The notes under the pieces are model-generated. The model did not search any database, was not told the origin of the DNA, and saw only the letters and a list, made by a program, of their open reading frames with translations. From assembly GCF_001559595.1 (NCBI RefSeq), contig NZ_LNTY01000006.1, forward strand, positions 372,001 to 436,000: 64,000 bases of DNA, in the 5' to 3' direction. Origin of the DNA: Enterovibrio coralii (GTDB taxonomy: Bacteria; Pseudomonadota; Gammaproteobacteria; Enterobacterales; Vibrionaceae). Shown one piece after another: positions 47,045-56,299 of the stretch. The translations under genes and the position numbers were made by a program. Every line of letters starts with the position of its first letter. The stretch's first letter is position 1.

Positions 47045-47506
47045 CTAATGGCCCGATTCGTGCCCGTGTTTCATTTTTGAGTGCGCCATAACGCGTTTTA
47101 TGGGGAGCTCTAAATCCACACTGGATTGGTCTGAAAAGGTCAGTTGAAGCGGAATGGTATTTCCTTCTTTAAGCGGTGAGCTGAGATCAAAAAGCATGAC
47201 GTGCAACCCGCCTGGCTTTAACATCGTCATCCCATCCGCAGGAATCTTAATATTGTCGACTTGGCGCATCTTCATGAGGCCATCGACCATTTCGTGATTA
47301 TGAAGCTCAACGGTTTTCGCTACTGAGGTAGACGCCGAGACTAAATAAATGTCTTCTTTGCCACTGTTTTTTATTTCCATAAAGGCAGCACTGTTTGGGG
47401 CGTGAGGCGGCGTTGCTCTTGCGTAAGCGTCGTGAACATCGATTTCTGCGAACGCGTTTGCTGATGCAAGGCTCAATAAAATCCCCATTGAAGTGGCTTT
47501 GAACAT
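47045..47506 (-). CDS. Copper chaperone PCu(A)C
   Basis: This 153-residue periplasmic protein has a signal peptide (to SANAFA) and the PCuAC copper-binding set: ELHNHEMVDGLMKMRQV followed about 20 residues on by GGLHVMLFDL, matching the H(M)-x10-M-x21-HxM pattern. The tail HSKMKHGHESGH adds more His and Met. It delivers copper to the CuA site of cytochrome oxidase, working with Sco encoded just upstream in the same operon. Confidence 0.9.
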   Translation of the reverse strand: MFKATSMGILLSLASANAFAEIDVHDAYARATPPHAPNSAAFMEIKNSGKEDIYLVSASTSVAKTVELHNHEMVDGLMKMRQVDNIKIPADGMTMLKPGGLHVMLFDLSSPLKEGNTIPLQLTFSDQSSVDLELPIKRVMAHSKMKHGHESGH

Positions 47507-47538
47507 CCTGATTTACTCTCCGTGTTTCTTATTCTTTA

Positions 47539-48126
47539 TTACTGTGTTGCGGTTTCCGTTAAACGGAAAATGGCATCCGATACCATGTTTGGATTTAATG
47601 TGTGCGGCACTTTTTCAAGCAATGCGCCTTCTGGACTCAAGAAATAGAAATAGGAGCTGTGGTCTACCGCGTATTCCATCGCTGAGTCTTCAAGTTCTGT
47701 CACTTGGTATAACACGCCATATTTTTTTGCTAATGCATTAATGGTGTCTTCTGATCCGCTACCACCTTCAATCATGGGGTGAAAATAGCCAGCATACTCT
47801 TTGGCTGCATCTGGCGTATCCCGTTTCGGGTCGAGAGTGATAAAAACTGGGCGTATGGCCTGAAGGGTATCTTCAGGTAAAGACTTTAGTGATGCCGCCA
47901 GAATGGCTAATGAAGTCGGGCAAACATCCGGGCAATGCGTATAACCGAAGTAGACAACACGCACGCGTTCGTCGTTTGCGTCAAACAGATTCATGGGTGA
48001 TGAGCCCGTTTCTAACGCAAAATTGCTTACTGCAGCGGTTTTGGGCTCTTCAAAATGATCGACAGCATATCGAGCTCCCAATCCAGCAAGCAGCGCAGCA
48101 GCTAACACTAAAATCTTTACTTTCAT
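47539..48126 (-). CDS. SCO1/SenC family copper protein
   Basis: The 195-residue protein is anchored by an N-terminal helix, followed by a thioredoxin-like fold. The copper and redox pair is Cys65 and Cys69 in GYTHCPDVCPTSL, and His in YAVDHSSYFYFL completes the site. It works with PCuAC in assembling the cytochrome c oxidase CuA center. Its ATG overlaps the stop of the upstream gene by four bases, so the two are coupled. Confidence 0.92.
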   Translation of the reverse strand: MKVKILVLAAALLAGLGARYAVDHFEEPKTAAVSNFALETGSSPMNLFDANDERVRVVYFGYTHCPDVCPTSLAILAASLKSLPEDTLQAIRPVFITLDPKRDTPDAAKEYAGYFHPMIEGGSGSEDTINALAKKYGVLYQVTELEDSAMEYAVDHSSYFYFLSPEGALLEKVPHTLNPNMVSDAIFRLTETATQ

Positions 48127-48581
48127 CGCACCATTCTTATATCTACGGGTAACACGGTCTGGTTATCAGGGCTGGATATTTGCCCTCGCCATGTCATTTC
48201 CTCGTGCATACACAGTGGCAGCATGACATCGCCTTGAAACGTCTGATTGCCAATGTTCGTCAACTTGAGCTTATAAATGCCCATGTCCATTTCTACACCC
48301 TCAACTTCCAACAGCAGGTGAGTCGGAGCGGGCGTTGCCTCTTCCAAAACGACTTTCAAGCTAGTGGGAACGAGTGGCGTAACAGTGTCTTCTGCCAAGC
48401 TCGCTTGCGCTTGATTGAATTGACACGCTTCAGTACCCAAGGTGCAGGCAGGTGCAATGGCTTTGGACTCTGATTCTTTGGCAAATAACACATTGTCTGC
48501 AAACAGGTAACCTGCGCAAACAGTGAAAAAGATGGTTGAGAGTTGAATGACTCTTCTTTTAGTCGTTGTTATGTTCGTCAT
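48123..48581 (-). CDS. Conserved membrane-anchored protein of the Sco/PCuAC operon
   Basis: The 152-residue protein has an N-terminal membrane anchor (RRVIQLSTIFFTVCAGYLFA) and a periplasmic domain. Two Cys lie in ACTLGTEAC, then VEGVEMDMGIYKLKLTNIG and DVMLPLCMHEEMTWRG, which contains Met, Cys and His close together, as in copper-handling proteins. No named family is recognised. It is the first gene of a three-gene operon with sco and the PCuAC chaperone, so a role in copper delivery or sensing is inferred. Confidence 0.7.
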   Translation of the reverse strand: MTNITTTKRRVIQLSTIFFTVCAGYLFADNVLFAKESESKAIAPACTLGTEACQFNQAQASLAEDTVTPLVPTSLKVVLEEATPAPTHLLLEVEGVEMDMGIYKLKLTNIGNQTFQGDVMLPLCMHEEMTWRGQISSPDNQTVLPVDIRMVR

Positions 48582-48672
48582 CGCCTGAGGCTAAATAGTG
48601 ATAAGTACGTCAAAAATACTAACACTAATTGTTACGAGACTATGTGAGAAATGTCTTGAAATGAAGGTATAA

Positions 48673-48698
48673 AAAAAGCTGCTCGAAAGCAGCTTTTT
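48673..48698 (-). terminator. Rho-independent terminator after the DUF368 gene
   Basis: AAGCTGCT (48676-48683) pairs with AGCAGCTT (48688-48695) around a CGAA loop; T tracts follow on both strands (seven A upstream and TTTTT downstream). Confidence 0.85.
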
Positions 48699-48712
48699 CT
48701 TGTAGTGGACTG

Positions 48713-49636
48713 TTAGTCAGCCATTTTTTCCGAGAATTTCTCAAGTCCGATAACGATACCGAACCCGACAACCATGGCAATGATAGACGGTACCAGTAGC
48801 GAAGGCTGTCCAGTCACAGACTCAAAAGCACCTGGCGTCAGCACTTTTTCAATCAGTGGTACTTGTTCACCCGACGAGTTAACACGGTAGCTCAGCACTT
48901 CTTTCCAAGGCCACACTTTACCTAATGCACCAATCAGAAGGCCTGTCAGGAACGCGATAGTGAAATCGCGGTACTTGCGCAGAAGCCATGACAATACGTG
49001 AGAGAAAGACAAGATGCCTGCGAGGCAGCCAAGTGCGAATAGACCAAGAATAGGCAGGTCAAAAGACTTCACGGCGCCAAGCACAGGGCCGTACATTCCC
49101 AACAAAAGCAGAATAAAACTGCCAGAGATGCCAGGAAGGATCATCGCACAAATCGCGATAGAGCCAGAGATGAATACGGTTAGGTAGTTGAACTCAAGAG
49201 AGACTGGGCTGGCAACGGTGATACCGTAAGCGAAGATGGCACCAGCAACTGCAAGCAACAGAGAAGCTGGGTTCCAGCGTTCAACTTGTTTGATCATGTG
49301 AATAGCTGACGCCACGATCAAGCCAAAGAAGAATGACCAAATCAATACTGGGTGTTCAGCCAGCGCGTAAGTGACGGCTTTGGCTAACGTTAGGATTGCT
49401 GTCAGGATACCAGTAAGCAGTGAAGCGAGGAATGTACCGTTAACATGCTTCCATACTGAGCCGAAGCCTTCTTTACGCCACATTGAAAAAAGAGAAGGGT
49501 TAACTCTGCGAATGCTTTCGAGTAGCGTGTCGTAAATACCCGTGATGAATGCGATTGTACCGCCGGAAACGCCCGGCACGACATCTGCCGCACCCATTGC
49601 CATTCCCTTGAAAAACGTCAAAATATTTTGCTTCAT
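48713..49636 (-). CDS. popT: DUF368 membrane protein (PopT, undecaprenyl phosphate translocase family)
   Basis: The 307-residue protein has about nine membrane segments and opens with FFKGMAMGAADVVPGVSGGTIAFITGIYDTLL, the DUF368 signature. The repeated second half carries MILPGISGSFILLLLGMYGPVLGAV. DUF368 proteins are now known as PopT and recycle undecaprenyl phosphate across the inner membrane for cell-wall synthesis. This gene is transcribed alone and is followed by a terminator. Confidence 0.88.
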   Translation of the reverse strand: MKQNILTFFKGMAMGAADVVPGVSGGTIAFITGIYDTLLESIRRVNPSLFSMWRKEGFGSVWKHVNGTFLASLLTGILTAILTLAKAVTYALAEHPVLIWSFFFGLIVASAIHMIKQVERWNPASLLLAVAGAIFAYGITVASPVSLEFNYLTVFISGSIAICAMILPGISGSFILLLLGMYGPVLGAVKSFDLPILGLFALGCLAGILSFSHVLSWLLRKYRDFTIAFLTGLLIGALGKVWPWKEVLSYRVNSSGEQVPLIEKVLTPGAFESVTGQPSLLVPSIIAMVVGFGIVIGLEKFSEKMAD

Positions 49637-49738
49637 TTAGAATAGAGCTTCTGAGACTGGAAAAAAATTGGGTCAATTATAACGGCTTGTATCCAGACCG
49701 AAACCTCTTAAATGCATAGACTTACAATTTCTCTGTGT

Positions 49739-50419
49739 TTAGCCCCGTAGTGCCCAAGCATACGCCTCTGCAAGTTTTCTTTTTCCATCAAACAGAATGG
49801 GATCACCGTGAATGGGCATGATGTGCTCAAACGGCCACGTTAAAATCTCCTGTAAAGATTGTCTTAGCAGAGATTTGTCTGTGACTTTTAGACGCTGTGA
49901 AATGGGTACCATTACATTGCCGTCGCAACCCGCAAGTTTGCCTGCAAGACGCCTAGCAAAGGAACCTTCATTAATTGCAATCACGCTTTCACCGATGACT
50001 AGCGTGCGACTAACGGGATCGCAAAATACTACTTCTTCGCAATCCGCATTACCGCGAATGATGGTTTGGTAAAGCTGGCCTTTCCACTGTGGTGAGGTGG
50101 CGGAATTTAAAATACCGTCAAAGCCAATATCAGTGCGTTTAGAAGCCAGACCTGGCGCGGAGTAAAAGTAAGCCTCGGGATAGGCTAACCACCAATCAGA
50201 AAGATCGTCATGCAGATGCTTATTCACCGTTGTGACGCAACTGACGTCGCCAAGTTCAGCGAGATAGGATTTTACGTCATCAGTCAGTTGTCCGGGATTG
50301 TGAACGAGGAGGGTGTCATCTTGAAGACGAATCACAGACATACGTTGGCCAATGTCGACCCCTAGCTTTCGGCATTCATCCGAGTGATACCAAAAATGGT
50401 TTGTATGCCACTGAATCAT
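49739..50419 (-). CDS. DUF4336 protein (metallo-hydrolase-like)
   Basis: The soluble protein, about 226 residues, has the DUF4336 pattern of the metallo-beta-lactamase fold: RLQDDTLLVHNPGQLTDDVKSYLAELGDV, AYFYSAPGLASKRTDIGF, then DCEEVVFCDPVSRTLVIGES and HIMPIHGDPILFDGKRKLAEAY. The His-rich loop of active MBL enzymes is not intact (NKHLHDDLSDWW), so activity is uncertain. ATG 50419 is preferred because AAGGA lies eight bases upstream; ATG 50428 lies too close to it. Single gene, divergent from pirin. Confidence 0.75.
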   Translation of the reverse strand: MIQWHTNHFWYHSDECRKLGVDIGQRMSVIRLQDDTLLVHNPGQLTDDVKSYLAELGDVSCVTTVNKHLHDDLSDWWLAYPEAYFYSAPGLASKRTDIGFDGILNSATSPQWKGQLYQTIIRGNADCEEVVFCDPVSRTLVIGESVIAINEGSFARRLAGKLAGCDGNVMVPISQRLKVTDKSLLRQSLQEILTWPFEHIMPIHGDPILFDGKRKLAEAYAWALRG

Positions 50420-50559
50420 TGAATTCATCCTTGAATTGCGTCTTCCCGATCAATAACAAAGATAAACAGCTTGTGAAAGAAAATAATTTAAGTGGTTAAC
50501 AACAAATTGGTTTATCGAAATGTGAGTTCCAGAAATAGCGGAGCTCTGTTGGTTTAGTG

Positions 50560-50580
50560 TTGTTCGAAAAAATCGAACAA
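50560..50580. promoter_or_regulatory. Inverted repeat between the DUF4336 and pirin genes
   Basis: TTGTTCGA (50560-50567) and TCGAACAA (50573-50580) form an 8-base inverted repeat separated by AAAAA, 70 bases before the pirin ATG. An operator for an unidentified regulator is likely. Confidence 0.45.
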
Positions 50581-50650
50581 GTTGATTAGCCGCCGCTAAT
50601 GTTAACGCACTCCGGTTACGCATAGACTGAGGGTAACAAAGGAGTTTGCA

Positions 50651-51490
50651 ATGACGATGAAACAAGTTAAGCGCGTTATCCAATCGCATGCGTCTAAGGA
50701 CGGGGATGGTGTAAAAATTCAACGTGTTCATGGCTTTAATGATAAGTCGTTTAGCCCATTTCTTATGATTGATGAGCTAAAAAGCGAAAGTCCGGATGAC
50801 TATATTGGTGGTTTCCCACCGCATCCTCACCGCGGAATCGAAACGCTGACGTATATGTTGGAAGGCCACTTTGAGCACAGAGACCATATGGGAAATGTGG
50901 GGCAACTAAAAAGCGGCGGTGCCCAATGGATGTCGGCGGGAAAAGGGGTGATTCACAGCGAAATGCCAATCATGACCGAAGGCGGTTTGCACGGGTTTCA
51001 AATGTGGATAAATCTGCCTGCAGAAAAGAAACGTTTACCTGCTGAATACCATGATTTTCAATCTCCGGAAATCAATGAGTACGGTGATGAATCAAATCTG
51101 TTGCGGGTGATTTCAGGCACGCTGACTGAAAACGGAAATAAACTAACAGGCCCACTCCAAGATACGGGCGTTGAGACTGCGATTGCTGATTGGCGAGCCG
51201 CGGCGGGTGAAACCCGAACTCTGGGCATTCCCGAAGACTACCAAGCGAATCTGTATGTCTATCGCGGTGAAGTAGTGATTTCAGGAACGCTTGTAAAAGC
51301 GGGGCATTGGGTTCAACTTAGCGATGGTGACAGTGTCACCTTTGAAGCACAAAGTGAAGTCGGATTACTGTTGCTCTCTGGCGTCCCCATTCATGAACCT
51401 GTGGTTCACTATGGGCCTTTTGTCATGAACAGCATGGAAGAGATAAACCAAGCGATTCATGACTATCAAAACGGTGTGCTTACCGACTAG
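50651..51490 (+). CDS. Pirin family protein
   Basis: The 279-residue bicupin shows the metal site of pirin: GGFPPHPHRGIETLTYML with two His, then FEHRD and GKGVIHSEMP with the last His and the Glu. The second cupin half is more diverged. Pirins can act as quercetinases or redox-sensitive regulators; no specific role can be assigned. AAAGGAG lies seven bases before ATG 50651. It is expressed alone, with an inverted repeat upstream. Confidence 0.88.
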   Translation: MTMKQVKRVIQSHASKDGDGVKIQRVHGFNDKSFSPFLMIDELKSESPDDYIGGFPPHPHRGIETLTYMLEGHFEHRDHMGNVGQLKSGGAQWMSAGKGVIHSEMPIMTEGGLHGFQMWINLPAEKKRLPAEYHDFQSPEINEYGDESNLLRVISGTLTENGNKLTGPLQDTGVETAIADWRAAAGETRTLGIPEDYQANLYVYRGEVVISGTLVKAGHWVQLSDGDSVTFEAQSEVGLLLLSGVPIHEPVVHYGPFVMNSMEEINQAIHDYQNGVLTD

Positions 51491-51640
51491 GTTTCACTAA
51501 TTGGGGCAAGGCAGTCTTCACGACTCGACGACACTTATAATGCCGTCACAACCACAGTGCGAGATGTAAACAAAATGTTGATCTGAGATCGGGTATTTGT
51601 TTTAGTGGTTAGGATTCGTTTCTAGACAGGAAGACTGGCT

Positions 51641-51877
51641 TTGCTCCCAATCATTGCCCACGCAACAGAAACAGTACTGTTAGTAACAGGCGTGTTGATG
51701 TTGGTGCGGTGTGCTTTTCAATATGCGAGCCGCACTCACAATTGGCACAGAGTGAATGTTGTGTTGTTCCACATTCGCAGCCTTTCGAAAGAAGAAATGA
51801 GATGGTGGTATGGTGCCATGCTCAGTCTGACCTTGGGTGCCGCCACGAAACTGATATCTTTCACACTGTTTGGCTGA
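51641..51877 (+). CDS. Small membrane protein (78 aa), TTG start
   Basis: The frame opens at TTG 51641, six bases after AGGAAGA. Two hydrophobic segments, IIAHATETVLLVTGVLMLVRC and YGAMLSLTLGAATKLISFTLFG, flank a basic middle (RTHNWHRVNVVLFHIRSLSKEEMRWW). It ends 88 bases before the nucleotidase gene, on the same strand. No family recognised. The TTG start is a judgement. Confidence 0.5.
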   Translation: MLPIIAHATETVLLVTGVLMLVRCAFQYASRTHNWHRVNVVLFHIRSLSKEEMRWWYGAMLSLTLGAATKLISFTLFG

Positions 51878-51964
51878 CGAAAAGTGCAACAAAACTGTGA
51901 TATCTGTGAACTAGGCTATGGATCTGATACACTCTGATTTTGCGCTTACGCATAAAAGGAATCC

Positions 51965-53691
51965 ATGCTTAGAACAAAACCTATAAAGCTAGCTATCGCG
52001 CACGTCAACGATACTCACTCCCATTTCGAACCTACGCCCATTTCGCTTGCAATACCTTGCCTAGAAGACCGTGTTTACGCCAATGTCGGTGGATTCGCTC
52101 GCGTTTCTTCAGTCGTGAAAAAATTCAGAGAAGAGACCAAAGCCTCCAGTGATGGCTTCCTGTTCCTGCATGCGGGGGATTGCTTCCAAGGAACCCTTTA
52201 TTACAGCTTGTTTAAAGGTGAAGCTAACGCCGTGTTGTTGAACCAGCTGGCCCCAGATGCCATGGCACTGGGAAACCACGAACTGGATCTTGGCAATGCT
52301 GCTGTTTCGAAGTTTTTAGACCAAATTGAATTTCCGCTTCTTGCAGGTAACTGGGACGTTAGCCAGGAATGCGAGGGCAAAGCACACCCTGTGAAGGGAA
52401 AAGTAAATTTACTGCCGTATAACCCAGAAAACCAAGCGGCTGATGTCCTTATCAAGGATTTTGGCGACCAGAAGGTGGCAATATTCAGTGTGGCACTAGA
52501 CAAAATGGCCGACATCGCAATGCCAGATGCGGATACCCCATTTATCAACGCCAAACAAACGATCATCGACACTATTGCTACATCCACGAAACGCATAAGA
52601 CCCCTCATATCATCCTGCTGAGTCATCTGGGCTATGACCAAGATTTGAAAATGGCAGAAGAAGTAAAAGGGCTATCGCTTATTGTCGGTGGACACAGTCA
52701 TGTGTTACAGGGTGACTTTTCGAACCTTGGACTTGGCGACATGGGACCATACGGTCGTTTGATTAACAAAACGCTGGTGGTTCAAGCGGGTTGTCACGCA
52801 TTGGCGTTGGGTAAGCTAGACATCACTTTGAATGAATTCGGTGAGGTTGATGCGTATTCCGGCGGTAATGTGTTAATGCTTGGTAGAAGTTTGGCCATGG
52901 ATACGTCATGGGACCAAACACTGCCAAAAGAGAAATTCGAGCTCGCCAAGGCGTATTTGCTGAATCAACCGAATGTCGTGCATTGCCGTGGTGATGAAGC
53001 ATTAAAAGCGGTGCTCAATGAGAAGTATCGCCCTGCTGTTGAAGAACTAAAGCGTGACGTTGTCACAAAAATTCCCGAAAGACTTCGCCATATCCGCGTC
53101 CCAGACGAGAAAGGAGCAAGCCAAATTGCGCCACTGGTGTGTGAGGGGCTTATCTATTCGGGGAGAACGCGAGGACATCACGTCGATTTTGCTATTCACA
53201 ATGCTGGTGGTGTGCGAGTAAGCCTAGAGAAAGGCAAACTCACTGCCGCTGAAGTGGCAGGCAGATTATTGCCGTTTGCCATCGACATCATGCTCTACAA
53301 GCCAACCGGCCTTCAGGTGATGCAAGCCTTGGAAGGTGCCATTGACAACGCGACAAATAATGGCGTTGAAGGAACGGGTGACGGCAGTTTCCCATATACG
53401 GCGGGTCTTCGTTACATATACAGTATCGGCAAGCCAAAAGGGCAGCGGATTACTGAGCTGCAGTACCTTTCTCAATCCGGTACGTGGGAAGATGTGAAGA
53501 TGGACGAAACCTATCATGCCGTGTCTTCGGCATATACGTCACAGGGCAAAGAAGGTTACGACTCGTTGAAAGGTTTGCAAGAACCACCGCAGTCTATCGA
53601 TGTTATTCTGTCAGACAGCTTCATTGAATACGCACGCTCTTGTAAAGAGTTGGTCGCTCAATCAGAACAACTTCAAAAGATAATTGAATAA
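51965..53691 (+). CDS. 5'-nucleotidase/metallophosphatase (UshA-like), with an apparent one-base frameshift
   Basis: This two-domain protein has an N-terminal metallophosphatase part (HVNDTHSHFEP, HAGDCFQGTLYYSL, LGNHELDLGN, VGGHSHVLQ) and a C-terminal nucleotidase domain (IHNAGGVRVSLEKGKLTAAE and LLPFAIDIMLYKPTG). It lacks a signal peptide, so it is probably cytoplasmic, unlike UshA. The frame stops at 52621; one base near 52582 restores ATIHETHKTPHIILLSHLGYDQ and yields about 575 residues. AAGGA precedes the ATG and a terminator follows. Confidence 0.85.
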
Positions 53692-53724
53692 CCGCTCTCG
53701 ATTTTCCCTAAATCGTTTTGAATG

Positions 53725-53768
53725 AAGGAGTTAAGAGGATGATATTGCTCTAACTCCTTTTCTTTTTT
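53725..53768 (+). terminator. Terminator after the 5'-nucleotidase gene
   Basis: AAGGAGTTA (53725-53733) pairs with TAACTCCTT (53751-53759), followed by a T-rich stretch, 35 bases past the stop. Confidence 0.8.
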
Positions 53769-53923
53769 GACTTCTTTTCTAACCTGCTCACATTTTGAGC
53801 CCAAATTTTGCTTCCAAAGTGAAACAAAGCCAATTTTTGCCGTCTACGGAAAAGTGGTTTTGGAATATTACAGTTTCAAACGTGTTCGCCGATACAAATA
53901 AGAGCAACGATTGAGGAGGCTCT

Positions 53924-54019
53924 ATGGTTGAGAAACGTGATTGGTTAGACCTTGGATTGATCGCTTTTTGGCTAGCAGCATGGGTTTCACTGGTTTACTT
54001 TGTGCCTGCTGCAATGTAA
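53924..54019 (+). CDS. Small membrane protein (31 aa)
   Basis: The frame from ATG 53924 has a strong ribosome site GAGGAGG four bases upstream. The sequence MVEKRDWLDLG is followed by one hydrophobic helix, LIAFWLAAWVSLVYFVPAA. It is a single-pass membrane miniprotein with three Trp. It stands alone between terminator-like hairpins. No family recognised; the ribosome site makes it likely to be real. Confidence 0.6.
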   Translation: MVEKRDWLDLGLIAFWLAAWVSLVYFVPAAM

Positions 54020-54038
54020 CGCACGCTGAGAGGCAATA

Positions 54039-54063
54039 AACCTGACAGCGGGCCCATCAGGTT
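54039..54063. terminator. Hairpin between converging genes
   Basis: AACCTGA (54039-54045) pairs with TCAGGTT (54057-54063). It lies between the miniprotein and the BASS gene; the T run is short. Confidence 0.4.
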
Positions 54064-54085
54064 CATTGTGCTTTCTGTATTTCAG

Positions 54086-55018
54086 CTAGACAGCAGATTC
54101 GCTAATGTTTGCTTTCGAGCGGTTTACGAAATACTTCACGACAAAAGGTTGTATGTAGGTTGGTAATTGTAATGCGCCAATCAACGGAAGATACAACGGT
54201 CCTAAGAAAACACCTGCCACTGAGTAGGTTAAGAGGACATTCCTATTCCCTGACGTAATCGCTGCGATAAATGCGGCTTCCTTTCCTTTTCTCCAAAATA
54301 CCGCTAGCCCAATTAGGAAAAATGAGACGCAGATTGCTACTGCAATCAATAAAGTAACCAATGCAAACTTGGGATTATCATTCCAAAGCCAACGATATTG
54401 CCCACTCAACCCAAACGGAAAGCTAAACACCAATACAATGGTGAACTGGGCGATTTTGCCATGGACGCGTGCGAGGCCTTCTTGAGGCGCGTATTTGCGA
54501 ATCAAATAAGACAGCAACATGGGTCCGAAAATAAACACGATCAAGCGAATGAAATACTCTTTCATGTCTAACGAGAAATCGTCTCCGCTAAAGACGGAAA
54601 GATTGATAAACAAAATGACGGGCATCATCAAGGTGCTGGCAATGGTGTAAGCCATCGCTGAAAGGGGGTTAAACCCGACACTTCTTACAATCGCTGGTGT
54701 GGCAAAAAGGCTACCGGTTGCACATACCGCAACAATGGCGAGGAGCAAATCAGCACTCGCATCCAGCGACAAGGCTATGGAGCTGGCGACGACTGTTGTT
54801 AATCCTGCATGGACAAGGGCATAACGCCAAGGTGCTGACTTAGCTAACGCTTTCACTAAGGCTTTTTGATCGATGCCGATAAGGGTGAAAAGCATAAGAG
54901 TGAATAAAATGTACGGCAGGGCAGGAAGCAGTGCAGATGACAAAGTAGGGAGTGCAAATCCTAGTAAAGCACCACTAAAGAGAAACAACGACGAGTGTTT
55001 AGCAATTAACGCGAGCAA
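54086..55018 (-). CDS. BASS-type sodium symporter family protein
   Basis: The 310-residue membrane protein has about nine helices, with an overall layout like the bile acid:Na+ symporter (BASS/SBF) fold. FVAVCATGSLFATPAIVRSVGFN and GNRNVLLTYSVAGVFLGPLYLPLIGALQLP resemble the two crossover helices of that fold. The substrate is not predictable. It is transcribed alone; a 260-base gap with no gene separates it from the DUF1127 gene upstream. Confidence 0.7.
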   Translation of the reverse strand: MLALIAKHSSLFLFSGALLGFALPTLSSALLPALPYILFTLMLFTLIGIDQKALVKALAKSAPWRYALVHAGLTTVVASSIALSLDASADLLLAIVAVCATGSLFATPAIVRSVGFNPLSAMAYTIASTLMMPVILFINLSVFSGDDFSLDMKEYFIRLIVFIFGPMLLSYLIRKYAPQEGLARVHGKIAQFTIVLVFSFPFGLSGQYRWLWNDNPKFALVTLLIAVAICVSFFLIGLAVFWRKGKEAAFIAAITSGNRNVLLTYSVAGVFLGPLYLPLIGALQLPTYIQPFVVKYFVNRSKANISESAV

Positions 55019-55278
55019 TGTGACCTCAACAATCCTTTGTTAAAGCCAAATGTTATCAAACTGAAAATGATTTGATAAATAAATATATATAATGGACAAA
55101 TGGAGACTGCAAAGAGATGTGCTAGTGGCGACGAGAGGTCAAGGATAGCTATGTGTAACGAGAGGATAAGTATTCGCATTAGAAAAACTAATTCAAGGTG
55201 ATACTTTAAGTCATTTTTCCTGATTGTTAAAAATGCATAGAATTTAACCTGCAAAGACAATCATGTAGTGAGAAAAAT

Positions 55279-55470
55279 ATGACTCAGGCAGTAAACTTCG
55301 GCGAAGCCTACACTTCTGCTGGTAAAACTCAAAAAAGCTATGCGGTTTCTTTCAAAGGATTGATTACTCATGCGCTGGACGTGCTTCGCAGTAAACAAGC
55401 TAATAAATCGATGTTGTCTACCAACGATTTGCCAGACCACATTAAACGCGATATCGGTTTAATGCGTTAA
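55279..55470 (+). CDS. DUF1127 small protein (63 aa)
   Basis: The C-terminal motif LSTNDLPDHIKRDIGLMR is the DUF1127 signature, in which an Arg-rich helix can act as an RNA- or phosphate-related regulator in other bacteria. The N-terminal part is more variable. A clean terminator follows within 30 bases, so the gene is a single unit. The exact role in this organism is unknown. Confidence 0.85.
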   Translation: MTQAVNFGEAYTSAGKTQKSYAVSFKGLITHALDVLRSKQANKSMLSTNDLPDHIKRDIGLMR

Positions 55471-55493
55471 ACATCAGTTTGATACCTCTTCTA

Positions 55494-55525
55494 AAAAGCG
55501 CAGCATCTTGTCTGCGCTTTTTTCT
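55494..55525 (+). terminator. Terminator after the DUF1127 gene
   Basis: AAAAGCGCAG (55494-55503) pairs with CTGCGCTTTT (55512-55521), followed by T. Confidence 0.88.
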
Positions 55526-55710
55526 TATCTGCATCCTCATCCTTCTGACTTCAGCTCGTCTGTTTCTTCCTGCTCTATTGCATGTTATCGCTAGAACATT
55601 GTTAGTGTTGGTTTTTGTGCCTCCATCTTTCGCTTACGCGACCTGCTATGGACAAGTTTTATCGTCTTCGTCACTATAAGATCTCCATTTTGAAAAGTGA
55701 GATATTTATC

Positions 55711-55986
55711 ATGGGTTTATTAAGCTGGCTTTTTGGCGATAAAGAACAAAAAACAAAAGAGGTCGAGCCAACGGAATACAAAGGGTTTTTGATTTACCCA
55801 GAGGCAAAGTCTGAAGGCGGGCAATTTCGCATCAGCGGTCGCATTTGTAAGGAAATCGACGGTGAAATTCAAACGCACAGCTTCATTCGCTCAGACTTAT
55901 TGCCGAGCGAAGAAGGTGCAAACGACCTAATGCTCAAAAAGTCTCAACTATTTATCGATCAAATGGGCGAAAGAATGTTTAGCTAG
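55711..55986 (+). CDS. HlyU family small protein (91 aa)
   Basis: The protein, starting MGLLSWLFGDKEQK, has the HlyU-family (PF10115) pattern: YKGFLIYPEAKSEGGQFRISGRICKE, then FIRSDLLPSEEGAND and LFIDQMGERMF. This family is named for an activator of hemolysin but is unrelated to the ArsR-type HlyU of V. cholerae; its actual function is poorly known. ATG 55711 is used because similarity begins there. Upstream is a DUF1127 gene and its terminator. Confidence 0.85.
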   Translation: MGLLSWLFGDKEQKTKEVEPTEYKGFLIYPEAKSEGGQFRISGRICKEIDGEIQTHSFIRSDLLPSEEGANDLMLKKSQLFIDQMGERMFS

Positions 55987-56299
55987 CTGACCAAGATCAA
56001 CGTATTTGTAATCGATTTCGGTCAAAAAGTATGTCGAGGCTAGGAATTATTAATGTGTGATTGGTGAGTAAGTCTCCAATTTATTTTTTAATCAATAGCT
56101 TAATGCGAAGTGAATTGAAAAGGTCTGACCTCTGTCCATCGATAAATGGCGTTATTTTATTACTAAAAGTCATTAAAATTACCCCGTTTAAGGGTTGATT
56201 GTTAAATATTTTGGTATTTTTCCTACAGAAGTACTTGATTAAGACCTATCAGTTCGCTACAAAAAGATTACTTACACTGCCAATAGTCAGGGACTAACT
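55987..56299. other. Intergenic region before pntA
   Basis: AT-rich sequence with a probable pntA promoter near the end and AGGGA before the ATG at 56300. No gene, terminator or repeat was identified with confidence. Confidence 0.4.
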
